NCBI GenBank assembly: GCA_965249005.1
Contig: CBDFLD010000016.1
Location: forward strand, 363,329 to 427,328
Source: CBDFLD01 sp965249005
GTDB taxonomy: Bacteria > Acidobacteriota > UBA6911
Length of the DNA: 64,000 bases
Reading direction: 5' to 3'
The first letter of the stretch is position 1. Each line of letters starts with the position of its first letter. Under the pieces are notes generated by a model that was not told the origin of the DNA, ran no database searches, and was given only the letters and a program-made list of their open reading frames with translations. Shown here one piece after another: positions 8,244-17,148 of the stretch. Both the position numbers and the translations under genes were made by a program.

Positions 8244-8771
8244 TTCCTCAGAGACAATGCAAGGTTTGTGCCCAATCGGCTGGACGTTTATGGTTTGCCC
8301 GTCGTCGTGACCGAGGAGCAGCTGGCGAGGCACCTGTTCACGGAGACAACAGCAAAGCAGTGGCAGGATTGGTACGGAATAAGATTCCAGCCACTCACAG
8401 AACTCTCCCGAAATTCGCCTCATCCATGTTTCATTCGGCCACGGGACGCACGCCGATGGCAGAGCCTGAGTGCGCCAATCTTGTTGTCGAGCTATGACCT
8501 GGCGGAGACAGCGACTCCAGTCGTCCAGAACTCCGCCGGCAGCGTTGCCACCGCGCAGGGAGAGTGCAACGGATTGCTCGTGTTCTTCGAAGTACAGCTC
8601 GGACCTACAACCCGTCTCTCGACTCACCCGGAACACGCCGGGGAAGCCAGTTCGTGGTATTCGCCCCTCTGGACTTTACCCGAGCCCATCTCACTTCACA
8701 GAGGAGATCGATTCGAAGTCCTCTACAAACATGACGGCGACATGGGCCGTGTATGGGTTCGACGTTCCTAG
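8244..8771 (+). pseudogene. PRMT-like methyltransferase, 3' part
   Basis: The C-terminal 175 codons of the methyltransferase that begins at 5705. Joining codon 6383-6385 (agg) to 8244 reads '...LDARTRFLRDNARFVPNRLDVYGLPVV'. This is the PRMT pattern in which the double-E helix leads into a beta-barrel domain. The rest ('WYGIRFQPLTELSRN', 'GLLVFFEVQLGPTTRLSTHP ... SSWYSPLWTLPEPISLHRGDRFEVLY') resembles the PRMT barrel with its 'HW.Q...L..P......G' segment. There is no start codon close to the IS end. Even if translation reinitiated, the fragment would lack the SAM site. It is followed 20 bp later by the nucleotidyltransferase gene. Confidence 0.85.
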
Positions 8772-8791
8772 ACACATTGTGCGGGCACTAG

Positions 8792-9994
8792 GTGAGAAAC
8801 GCGATCTTGCAACCTGAACAAGACGTCCTGCTCTGCTGCGCACGCAGTGCGCTCGATACGGGGAGCCGATTACGGCTCGCGAGTCTGCTCCGAAATGTAG
8901 TGGATTGGGATTATCTATTTCGCACCTCGCAGCGTCACGGTCTACTTCTATTGCTCCACAAGCATTTGATCGCCTGCGGAAGCACTGCGATTCCACCATC
9001 AGTCCTGCAGCGGATCAAAGACCACTTCCACCGAAATGCGGCGCGCAACCTTCACATGACAGCCGAGCTATGTCGCGTCTTGGACTACCTGGAAGGCCAC
9101 GGCGTCAGTGCCCTTCCATGGAAGGGTCCGGCACTGTCCGCATCCCTGTACGAAGACCTGACCGCACGGCAATATGACGACCTGGACGTACTGATTCGGG
9201 TCGAGGAGGTACCACGCGCTTTGCAACTGCTCCAACGAATCGGATATCAGCCCCAATTCAGCCTCGGCGGCGCAGAAGAAGAAGCCTATCTCAGATCCAA
9301 ATGCGAGTACGCGCTGGTGGAGCCACAAAAAGCCGTGGTTCTGGAAATACACTGGAGGATCGTTCCCAGGTACTTTTCCATCGATCTGGACATCGCTCCC
9401 CTCTGGGAACGGACGGACGCAATCACCCTGGGGAACTCCAGAGTCCAGACACTCAAGAATGAAGATCTGATGATTCTTCTTGCAATTCACGGCGCATCGC
9501 ACCTCTGGGATCGAGTTGGCTGGATCTGCGATCTCTCCGAGCTCCTTGCCCCGGCACACTCGTTGGACTGGGACTGGATTCTAAGGGAAACGAAGCGTCT
9601 CGGCTGCCGGCGGATCTTGATGTTGGGACTGAATCTGGCCAGTCAACTGCTAGGACAACAAATTCCGGACCAAATCGAAGGACATGTTCAGGAGCGATCG
9701 GCGACCCGGCTTGCCGAGACCGCCCGGCGTCGTCTTTTTCGAGACCACTGGGAGCAGCCCGGAATCGTCGAAGTCAACTATTTCCTGGTTCGGTCTCGCG
9801 AGCGATGGATGGATCGGGTCTTGTTCTGTATCCGCCTTGCGACGACAACCTCACCCGAAGACTGGGCCTTCTTGCGGCTCCCGAGGCTCTTGTTCCCCCT
9901 CTATGTTTTCGTTCGCCCCTTTCGATTGTGCATCAAATACTTTTCTTCCTACTGGCGGCAATCCGGATGGGGAACGGACGGTTCGAATGCGTGA
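8792..9994 (+). CDS. Nucleotidyltransferase-family protein of the lasso cluster
   Basis: A 400-residue protein of the uncharacterised nucleotidyltransferase family often seen beside lasso and other RiPP genes. It starts at GTG 8792. The nucleotidyltransferase core is visible as 'ALPWKGPALSASLYEDLTARQYDDLDVLIR' (about 105-135), with the paired acidic residues of D-x-D type. It is followed by 'VLEIHWRIVPRYFSIDLD' and 'EDLMILLAIHGASHLWDRVGWICDLSELL'. In clusters such as that of pseudomycoidin, a kinase and a nucleotidyltransferase occur together. A similar two-step addition to the peptide is plausible here but not shown. The gene overlaps the exporter gene by eight bases. Confidence 0.75.
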   Translation: MRNAILQPEQDVLLCCARSALDTGSRLRLASLLRNVVDWDYLFRTSQRHGLLLLLHKHLIACGSTAIPPSVLQRIKDHFHRNAARNLHMTAELCRVLDYLEGHGVSALPWKGPALSASLYEDLTARQYDDLDVLIRVEEVPRALQLLQRIGYQPQFSLGGAEEEAYLRSKCEYALVEPQKAVVLEIHWRIVPRYFSIDLDIAPLWERTDAITLGNSRVQTLKNEDLMILLAIHGASHLWDRVGWICDLSELLAPAHSLDWDWILRETKRLGCRRILMLGLNLASQLLGQQIPDQIEGHVQERSATRLAETARRRLFRDHWEQPGIVEVNYFLVRSRERWMDRVLFCIRLATTTSPEDWAFLRLPRLLFPLYVFVRPFRLCIKYFSSYWRQSGWGTDGSNA

Positions 9995-11948
9995 TCCTCT
10001 CTTCGAGAAATATCTTACAGCAGTCGTCGAGATCCTATCATGGAAGGTGGTGCTCGCCGTCGTATTGATGGGCCTCGTGAGTCTGAGCGAAGGTATAGGC
10101 CTCATGCTGCTGATTCCCTTACTGCAGCAGACCGGACTCGACGTCTACCAGGGATCCCTGGGGACGGTTGCGCGTTTCTTATCGAGGGCTTTCGAATTCG
10201 TGCATCTCGAAGCTCGCTTGCCAACCGTGCTGGGCTTCTACTTGACGGTCGCGGTCTTGATCGGCTGTCTATCTCGATGGGAATCCATACTCAAGTTTCA
10301 ACTGGTTTACCGTTTTGTCTCTGCCTTGCGCCTCCGCCTCTATGACGCCGTTGGCCGAACCAGCTGGGAGTTCTTTGCGCGATTGCGGTCGTCCTCCATC
10401 GCGCACGTACTGACCACCGAAGTGGAACGAGTCGGAGCCGCCACTTTTCATTTGATGCAACTCGTCTCGCTGGCAGCCATTTCCCTGACGTACATCGGTT
10501 TTGCCTTTGCGCTATCCTGGGGCATGACCGCAGTGGTTTTTGTTGCCGGGATTCTCCTGCTATTGGCCCAGAGACGACAGCTTGTCGTCGCACGAGCCGC
10601 CGGCAGGGACACGTCCGAGGAAACCAGGGGGCTTTTCGCCGCGATTTCGGAGCATTTGAGCGGCATGAAGACCGCGAGGTGTCATGGTCTTGATCTCCAG
10701 CTGGCTGAGTCCTTTTCAGCGCAGACCTCGAAGGTGAAGGTAGCATCCCTCCGTTCGGTCTTCAATCAAGCAGATACCAAGTTCCGGTTGGATCTTGGAC
10801 ACACCTTGATTCTGGGTGCAATCCTTTACGCCTCCATCGAACTGGTCCAAATTGCAGCCGCGGAAGTCCTTCTGCTGCTATACCTTTACGCACGCCTTAT
10901 GCCCAGACTGTCCGGAGTTCTTCAAAGCTACCAAGGCTTTATGAATCTGTTGCCAGCATACGCCGCCGTTTCAGAGCTGGAGGAAGAATGTGTCGCAGCC
11001 CCCGTGGTTCGAACGAGTCACGCCCAAGATATCGAGCTCAGAGAGGGAATTCACTTAAAGGGAGTATCGTTCCAGCATGATCGCCCCGTGCTCGAAGATC
11101 TGACCCTGTCCGTCGAGGCAGGCCGAGTGACTGCCATCGTGGGACCCTCGGGAGCGGGTAAGAGTACCATTGCCGAGCTCGTAATCGGATTGATCCAACC
11201 GCATCGCGGTTCCGTATGGGTCGACAATACCCCTCTTGCCCCCGAACACTTGTCGAGTTGGCGAAGGCAGATCGGCTATGTTTCCCAGGACGGCTTCCTG
11301 TTTCACGATACCGTCCGCGCAAACCTGCTGTGGGCCAATCCACAGGCTACAGCCGAACAAATCAAGCGTGCGCTGTGCATGGCCTCGGCAGGATTCGTGG
11401 AACGACTACCGGAGCGGTTGGACACCATCGTCGGCGACCGCGGAATCCTACTCTCTGCCGGGGAAAAACAGCGCCTCGCGATAGCGCGTGCCTTGATCCG
11501 TGAGCCCTCACTCCTGATCTTGGACGAGGCAACCAGCCAGCTGGACTCCGAAAACGAAGAGAACGTCCTGAACGCCATGGACCAGCTCCGAGGTTACACA
11601 ACGATATTGACCATCGGACACCGTCCCAGCACAGTGCACAGAGCCGACACGATCCATATCCTGGATGCCGGCACCATCATAGAGTCCGGCCCATGGAATG
11701 AGCTGACAAAACGGGTTGGTGGCCGCTTCCCGATCCTCTCCTTGGCCCACGGAGTGGAGGCGGATCTAGACGGCCAAGCGCCACCCGCGCGCAGCGCTTC
11801 GGAGATCGAAGGCCACGGTTCAGGACACGGGCCGCTGACCGGCACTTCCGTTTCGCGACGCCTCGACCCAGTCGCGAATTCCAATGAGGGCCACCGGGAT
11901 AACGACGGGAAAGGCCAGAAACAGGGTTCGGCCGGGATTGCCCCATAG
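9987..11948 (+). CDS. Lasso peptide ABC exporter (D), fused permease/ATPase
   Basis: A 653-residue half-size ABC exporter starting at ATG 9987. An N-terminal six-helix permease domain ('VVLAVVLMGLVSLSEGIGLMLLIPLLQQ' onwards) is followed by the ATPase. The ATPase has Walker A 'GPSGAGKST' (about 385), signature 'LLSAGEKQRLAIARAL', Walker B 'LLILDEATSQLD' and an H-loop His in 'ILTIGHRPS'. Its place as the last gene of the cluster, overlapping the nucleotidyltransferase, matches the D proteins that secrete lasso peptides and give self-immunity. The last 40 or so residues are polar low-complexity sequence. They run 129 bp into the convergent gene on the other strand. Confidence 0.88.
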   Translation: MRDPLFEKYLTAVVEILSWKVVLAVVLMGLVSLSEGIGLMLLIPLLQQTGLDVYQGSLGTVARFLSRAFEFVHLEARLPTVLGFYLTVAVLIGCLSRWESILKFQLVYRFVSALRLRLYDAVGRTSWEFFARLRSSSIAHVLTTEVERVGAATFHLMQLVSLAAISLTYIGFAFALSWGMTAVVFVAGILLLLAQRRQLVVARAAGRDTSEETRGLFAAISEHLSGMKTARCHGLDLQLAESFSAQTSKVKVASLRSVFNQADTKFRLDLGHTLILGAILYASIELVQIAAAEVLLLLYLYARLMPRLSGVLQSYQGFMNLLPAYAAVSELEEECVAAPVVRTSHAQDIELREGIHLKGVSFQHDRPVLEDLTLSVEAGRVTAIVGPSGAGKSTIAELVIGLIQPHRGSVWVDNTPLAPEHLSSWRRQIGYVSQDGFLFHDTVRANLLWANPQATAEQIKRALCMASAGFVERLPERLDTIVGDRGILLSAGEKQRLAIARALIREPSLLILDEATSQLDSENEENVLNAMDQLRGYTTILTIGHRPSTVHRADTIHILDAGTIIESGPWNELTKRVGGRFPILSLAHGVEADLDGQAPPARSASEIEGHGSGHGPLTGTSVSRRLDPVANSNEGHRDNDGKGQKQGSAGIAP

Positions 11949-12842
11949 GAAGATGACAGACAAGGCCAGAATCACGAGGAGCCAGAGCCAGTTCTTCAAG
12001 ATCGTCGGCTTTTCGCTGAAAACGATGGCATACAGAGCAGGAAACCAGAAAAAACCAAATGAGGAGAACCAATCCAGAGCACCGTTGGGTGTCAACATCG
12101 ATCGGATCTGAGAGAACGCCTGCCCTACCAACGACAAATTGAAGAACGTGTCTTCCGAAAAGGGATCGATGACAAAACGGTAGAACAGATAGAGGATCGT
12201 TGCGGGAAGGAGCCACACCGAATAGAGCCATTTTCGCCGAAAGGAAAGCTCGGAGAGCCACAGCAGAGGCCAAAGGAACAGAGCCGTCTCCTTCATCACG
12301 AGTCCGACGGCAAAGCAGCCGACCAGGAGCCATGGGCGGTCCTTCAGGATAGCCAAGGCGCCGAGAAGCAAAAAAAGGAAAGCCGACGGATCCACCATGG
12401 GCGCACCCCCCTGCTGGAGTACGACACGACTCGTCAGGAATATGGTCACGCCGAGCAGAGAAAGCCAGGGAGCCTCAAAGAAGTGAGAAAGGTAGATAAA
12501 GAAAACGACGCCCGCCGACGTTAAAAATAATAGGTTGACGAGGGCAAAATGAATATGAGCACGAACAAACCGTGTGGGTTCTCGCCGCAGAAGACGCTCG
12601 ATGGAGTCCGGCACCAGCTGAGCCAGCCAAATCGTGCCCATTCTATATCGTCTCTGGTTCTCAACAGACTCGCCGTAGTAAAGGCTCACATAATCCCTGG
12701 CGTCGGAAAGCCCCCCCAGGTTGTCGACGCTGAGGGTGTTTATGCTCACAAGGACGGTCGAAAGGCTGATATTGAAAGCGAAAACGGCGGCGACAGTGAG
12801 CAGGGTCCCTTTCGAGCTCAGCGATCTACGGGATATCTTCAT
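11820..12842 (-). CDS. Multi-pass membrane protein, GT-C glycosyltransferase-like
   Basis: About 340 residues from the ATG at 12842 ('MKISRRSLSS'). Roughly nine to ten hydrophobic helices are visible. An early periplasmic loop 'LGGLSDARDYVSLYYG' carries acidic residues of the type found in GT-C glycosyltransferases. A cytoplasmic loop contains 'GLVMKETALFLWPLLW', a feature of this superfamily. No closer family can be named. Its 3' end overlaps the lasso exporter gene by 129 bp in convergent orientation, and it is divergent from the SUMF1-family gene 50 bp away. Whether it belongs to the lasso locus is unclear. Confidence 0.6.
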   Translation of the reverse strand: MKISRRSLSSKGTLLTVAAVFAFNISLSTVLVSINTLSVDNLGGLSDARDYVSLYYGESVENQRRYRMGTIWLAQLVPDSIERLLRREPTRFVRAHIHFALVNLLFLTSAGVVFFIYLSHFFEAPWLSLLGVTIFLTSRVVLQQGGAPMVDPSAFLFLLLGALAILKDRPWLLVGCFAVGLVMKETALFLWPLLWLSELSFRRKWLYSVWLLPATILYLFYRFVIDPFSEDTFFNLSLVGQAFSQIRSMLTPNGALDWFSSFGFFWFPALYAIVFSEKPTILKNWLWLLVILALSVIFLWGNPGRTLFLAFPVVIPVALIGIRDWVEASRNGSAGQRPVS

Positions 12843-12893
12843 AGCGGCATCCTCGCGCTTGGAATGAGGATCGATCCGCAGGGATCGAAGCCA

Positions 12894-14717
12894 ATGACAA
12901 TATACAAGATCCGGGGTCATCGAGAGAAACTGCTTTTCCCCATAGCCCGAACACCCCGCGCGAAACTTGCTCGCCGAATAGCAAGATGGATCACGGCGAC
13001 GTCGGCCGCTGCAACCTTAATGGCTCCGGTTTTACCCTCGGCACCCGCAACCCAAGACATCCAAGAAACGCGCCACCGGATTTCGGCCGTGCAGGACGAT
13101 CAAGTATGGATTGAAGGTGGGTTGCTCGACGGATTGCGAGAAGGAATGGAGGGCTCCGTATTCTACGAAATACTTGTCTTGGGAAAGAAGAAAAGGATTG
13201 TGCCTGCGCAGGTTCAACTCATCCGCGTCGAGGATGGACAATCGATCGGTCGCTTGATCGAAACAACGGGAATAGCCAACGTCGGATACCATACCGCCTT
13301 CCGCCCTGAGCCGGTTCATGAACTCTTGCCGCTCTTTCTCGCTCGGGCCACGCGAGCCCTCGAGGCGCGAGAGTACAGGCTGGCCCGTCGCTTCTACTCC
13401 CGGATTCTAGAAGCACTTCCAAACGATCCCTACGCCACCCAAATGATGCAACAAACCCGCGTGCATCTGGAAGAAGAGGCAGCACTGGCCCGGGAGCGAA
13501 GAAACGCCCAGTATTACAAACAGGTGGCGCGATCGTTTTTGGCCTCCAGCAACAGCGACTCCGTCGTGCTGGCCTTGCAGTATCTCGACAAGGTGATTGC
13601 GGTGTTACCTGAGGATGCCGAGGCCATACGAATGTCCCAAGAAGCGCAGGCACTCTTGCGGGATCTTGGCGGCAACACAGCCGAGTCCTCCCCGGGAAAT
13701 CCACAGATCGAGATCACCGCGGGTCACGAGACCCCAGATGCCTCGACGATGGGAGCAGCACTCCCCGGTCATCCTCCCGACAAACAGAGTGTGCCGCGCG
13801 GAGAACAGACGTTGGGAGCATCCATCCTGGGCGTGCATACGCTAGCTGATGACAAGACGACCTCCGTCATGCAGAGACAGGCACACACCGGGACCGCGCA
13901 GCCGGCCGGCAGGCAAGCAGCGGAAACCCCTTCGGAAACAGAATTCGACCAAGGGTTGACGACGGAAGTGTCAGCTGCGGCCAAAGAGGGAAGTCGCGAG
14001 ACGTCCCCGGAAGGGATGGTCTTCATCGACGCTGGAGACACTCCGATAGGCACGGATCTGAAATCGACTCCGTTCTACAATGAAACCCCACGACAGACGA
14101 TGTGGCTCGATGCCTTCTACATCGATCGCAACGAGGTCACAAACGAAGAATACAAGAAGTTTTGCGATGATACGCGTCGAACGCAGCCATCTTACTTTGT
14201 CACCGGTAGCTATCCAGCGGGTGCCGCTAAGCTTCCGGTAGTGATGGTTAGCTGGGTCGATGCAGTCGCGTACGCGCACTGGGTGGGGAAAAGGCTCCCC
14301 TCGGAGTTCGAATGGGAAAAGGCCGCAAGCGGCACCGAAGGCAGGCGCTGGCCCTGGGGAAGCACCTGGAATCCAACCCGACCGAATACCAGAGAGACCG
14401 GTGACCGGGTCCGGGAGGTCGGATCCCGTCCGGGCGACACGAGCCTGTACGGCTTGACGGATATGGCCGGAAATGTCTCAGAATGGACGGCGGATTCGTA
14501 CCTACCCTACCCCGGCAATTCGCATCACGAGGAAGAATATGGCGAAAAATTCAGAGTCTTGCGAGGGGGGTCCGTCAATGTGAGCAAGGAATTTGCTCGT
14601 TGTCAATTCCGGGCCCGCCTGCCCGAAGGTTTTCGCTCCCGCGATCTGGGTTTCCGCTGTGCGCTTTCTGCCACGACCGGAACCACCGAAGCGAAAGACC
14701 TGGCTAAGTATCCCTGA
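12894..14717 (+). CDS. Exported protein with C-terminal formylglycine-generating-enzyme (SUMF1) domain
   Basis: About 607 residues from ATG 12894; the open frame runs further upstream but would overlap the divergent gene. A basic N-terminus and a hydrophobic stretch ending 'PVLPSAPATQD' suggest export. Residues about 55-130 form a small domain resembling those in flagellar or LysM-type accessory proteins ('RISAVQDDQVWIEGGLLDGLREGMEGSVF'). Residues 140-260 have two TPR-like helical pairs, and a long linker follows. The C-terminal 230 residues are a SUMF1/FGE-sulfatase domain: 'EGMVFIDAGDTPIGTD', 'FYIDRNEVTNEEYKKFCDDT', 'VSWVDAVAYAHWVGKRLPSEFEWEKAA', 'LTDMAGNVSEWTADSY', 'FRVLRGGSV', 'DLGFRCAL'. 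No sulfatase is nearby. Many members are non-enzymatic binding domains, so catalysis is not assumed. Confidence 0.8.
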   Translation: MTIYKIRGHREKLLFPIARTPRAKLARRIARWITATSAAATLMAPVLPSAPATQDIQETRHRISAVQDDQVWIEGGLLDGLREGMEGSVFYEILVLGKKKRIVPAQVQLIRVEDGQSIGRLIETTGIANVGYHTAFRPEPVHELLPLFLARATRALEAREYRLARRFYSRILEALPNDPYATQMMQQTRVHLEEEAALARERRNAQYYKQVARSFLASSNSDSVVLALQYLDKVIAVLPEDAEAIRMSQEAQALLRDLGGNTAESSPGNPQIEITAGHETPDASTMGAALPGHPPDKQSVPRGEQTLGASILGVHTLADDKTTSVMQRQAHTGTAQPAGRQAAETPSETEFDQGLTTEVSAAAKEGSRETSPEGMVFIDAGDTPIGTDLKSTPFYNETPRQTMWLDAFYIDRNEVTNEEYKKFCDDTRRTQPSYFVTGSYPAGAAKLPVVMVSWVDAVAYAHWVGKRLPSEFEWEKAASGTEGRRWPWGSTWNPTRPNTRETGDRVREVGSRPGDTSLYGLTDMAGNVSEWTADSYLPYPGNSHHEEEYGEKFRVLRGGSVNVSKEFARCQFRARLPEGFRSRDLGFRCALSATTGTTEAKDLAKYP

Positions 14718-14793
14718 CTACCAAGAAACGCTACCTAAAGTTCTGCAGCATTTTAGTCGATCGAGGAGTTATGGCCGAGTCAATCCCATTTTC

Positions 14794-16190
14794 AGTTGAA
14801 ATTGGATAGCGGCTCCCGTGGTATTCACGCAATTCGTTCCTCCACGGCTTTTGAAAAGCGGGCTTTTAAGGAACGACGTAACCTCGGTAGGTGGCGATAG
14901 CCACGGACCTTCCTGAGTCTCGGCTCGATCTCGAGCAATGCCGTAGCTACCCAACGATGTAATTGGTTGCTGTTTTTCCAGTAATCCACTTTGTCGGTTC
15001 TTTGTCCAAGCTGCGCATTGATGGACTCAAGACAATTCGTAGTAGAGAAACTTTCCCGGAGTTCCTCAGCCAGGCCCAACCGGTGAAGGGTGAGAGTCTC
15101 TTCGAAACCCTCATCCAAGCTGGCTGCCGCTGACTGGTTCAGCAGCAATAGTTCTTTTCGGACCCTTAGAAGCGCTTTTTCTGCCTCTTTCAGGTTTGGC
15201 TTTTGATAGGCATCCTGCAATCGTTTGCGAAAGGTTCCCTGTTTGCTCTTGGGTAAGTAGCACAATACATTTTCACGCTTGTGCCATCGGCAGCGCTGCA
15301 CGACCGCCCGGTTGCCGAATACCGCCTGGACGGCTTTTCGCAATCCTTTGGACCCATCGATAACGCACATCAGGCCCTTGTCATGGCAAAGCCCTCTTTG
15401 TATTAGCCCTCGGAGAAAGGCTATACACACTCGTTCATTTTCGGTACTGGCCTGCAGGAACCCCAAGATGATCTTCTCACCCTCGAGGGTCACTCCCAAT
15501 CCAATCAGGATTTGCTCCGATGCAAAGCTTTTGCCGTCCAGAAAGAGAGCAACAAAATCGTATCCTGCAAGAGATCGTTCCTGCAGCTCCTTCAGTTTTC
15601 GAGCTGTCACTTGGATGGTACGGCGCGAGATGCTTGATGCTGACATGCCAAAAGCCTCCGGAACGGCCTCAGCGCACTCCCGATAATTCCGACAGGATAA
15701 TCCGTTGATCACCTTCTTCAAAAGGCCCTCGTCCATATTCCTGGGTTGCTGCAACTGCCTATAGGTTCTCAACGGCGCTTCACGACCTTGGTTTGTGTCC
15801 CGGACTCGAGGAACACGGACTGGAATCTTCTGATCTGTGAGATACACTGAACCCCTTTGCGATCCCCATCGATGAAGGTTGCAATCACCGCCGGCTCGGC
15901 TATAACGCTTCCCGGCGAGCTCGTTGACTTCATCTTCAAGGCTGTCCTGGACGGCTCTCAATCCGAGCGGTATCAATGCTTGGATCAGCTCGATACGTGC
16001 ATCAAGTTCATTGACCTGATCGTTGATTTCCGGAACCCGAGCCCCGCCTGAGGATCGTTTTTGCTTCGATGTGATGCTGTTTGGTAGAATCTTCTTCATA
16101 GTGGCTCCTTGAGAATTGGTTGACTTCGTTTTCGCTAAAAACAAAAATCTACCACTCTTGGAGCCGCTTTCCTTTCATTGAATTTCAACT
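14794..16190 (-). mobile_element. IS256-family insertion sequence
   Basis: The transposase is flanked by inverted repeats. A perfect 10-bp pair, agttgaaatt at 14794-14803 and aatttcaact at 16181-16190, forms the outer ends. A second inner pair, gcggctcc at 14809-14816 and ggagccgc at 16160-16167, lies between them and the gene. No 8-9 bp target duplication is visible at the flanks, so the insertion may be old, or one end may have rearranged. It separates the SUMF1-family gene from the gene at 16244. Confidence 0.85.
14825..16099 (-). CDS. IS256-family transposase (mutator type)
   Basis: A 424-residue DDE transposase. The start is ATG at 16099, with AAGGAG six bases upstream, rather than the longer open frame to 16144. 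Family signatures include 'PRVRDTNQGREAPLRTY', 'MDEGLLKKVINGLSCRNY', 'FGMSASSISRRTIQ', a first catalytic Asp in 'FVALFLDGKSF', a second in 'MCVIDGSKGLRKAV', 'VVQRCRWHKRENVLCYLPK', and a C-terminal Glu in 'TTNCLESINAQL'. The frame is intact and the catalytic triad is present, so the element may still move. Confidence 0.93.
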   Translation of the reverse strand: MKKILPNSITSKQKRSSGGARVPEINDQVNELDARIELIQALIPLGLRAVQDSLEDEVNELAGKRYSRAGGDCNLHRWGSQRGSVYLTDQKIPVRVPRVRDTNQGREAPLRTYRQLQQPRNMDEGLLKKVINGLSCRNYRECAEAVPEAFGMSASSISRRTIQVTARKLKELQERSLAGYDFVALFLDGKSFASEQILIGLGVTLEGEKIILGFLQASTENERVCIAFLRGLIQRGLCHDKGLMCVIDGSKGLRKAVQAVFGNRAVVQRCRWHKRENVLCYLPKSKQGTFRKRLQDAYQKPNLKEAEKALLRVRKELLLLNQSAAASLDEGFEETLTLHRLGLAEELRESFSTTNCLESINAQLGQRTDKVDYWKNSNQLHRWVATALLEIEPRLRKVRGYRHLPRLRRSLKARFSKAVEERIA

Positions 16191-16243
16191 AACAATAGCA
16201 CTCACTCGTTATGGCCATTCTTATAAGGGTATAGGTGTGTAGT

Positions 16244-17142
16244 ATGATTGCGATGCTTCCCCAAGTTGTCTTGATTCTGGTAGCGCTGCTCGGTCCGCAA
16301 CAATCTCCAAGGGTCGGAGACGCAACTCCATTGTCGAAGGAAGCTACGGCGCAGCTTGCGACCGTGGCAGTGACAGCGGAACTCGACTGTCTCGGCTTTA
16401 TTAGCGACACCTTGATGCCGCTGGACATCTATGTCGCTGGAACGGAGCAGGAAGGCCTGGTGACCGCCCTCATGGAAGGGTCCCTTGTTTACCTCAATGG
16501 CTCCGGCTTGAAATCCAAGAGCAAAGGCGACGTCCTCCGGGTCGTCCGTGCCGAAGGGAAAATCCGCGCCAAGACGAACGCCCTCATCGGCTACTATTAT
16601 GAAGAACTGGGGAACATTCGGATCGAATCGATTCTAGACGAGTCGGCAACGGGAACAATCCTGAAGAGTTGCAATGTCATACTCAAAGGAGATCTGTTGC
16701 TCTCGCAGAGCGACCGCCAACCCGTGGAATACGTAGGGAAGGTATCAAACGGGATGACTCCGTTCCCAGACCAGGTCTGAACAGCTCTATTGTGCTGGCA
16801 GAGAACGATCTCCAGGAGCTGGCAGCAGGTCACTTCTGCCACATTGCAGTCGGAGAAGTGGATGGTGTCGAACGCGGAGATCGGTTTACGGTCTACCGAA
16901 TGCAGCCCCCTTTTGACCCCAAGGACCTGATCGTTGCAGGAGGTCACAGCGGGGCCAGTTATGAAAAACTACAACGCGGTAGGTATGAGACCGAACTCAT
17001 CGCAACCCTGAAGCAGAGATTGATCGAGCCTCGAGTGCTGGGGGATATAGTGGTTGTCGAGGTGGCACGAACGACATCGACCGCGAAGATCATCCACAGC
17101 CGCTTCGAGATCCATCTCGGCGACCTCGTCATCAAGCGATGA
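16244..17142 (+). pseudogene. Exported protein of unknown function, one frameshift
   Basis: Two overlapping frames encode one protein. The first runs from ATG 16244 with a signal peptide ('MLPQVVLILVALLG') to a stop after 16777. The second carries the conserved continuation ('PGLNSSIVLAENDLQELAAGHFCHIAVGEVDGVERGDRF ... IHSRFEIHLGDLVIKR'). Restoring one C in the CCC run at 16765-16767 joins them into about 299 residues. Both halves have the beta pattern 'IGYYYEELGNIRIESILDESATGTILKSC ... GDLL', seen in FlgT-C-like or LysM-associated exported domains. It resembles the small domain at the start of the SUMF1-family gene upstream. The homopolymer position means a sequencing error is as likely as a true pseudogene. 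Confidence 0.6.
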
Positions 17143-17148
17143 TCTCCA

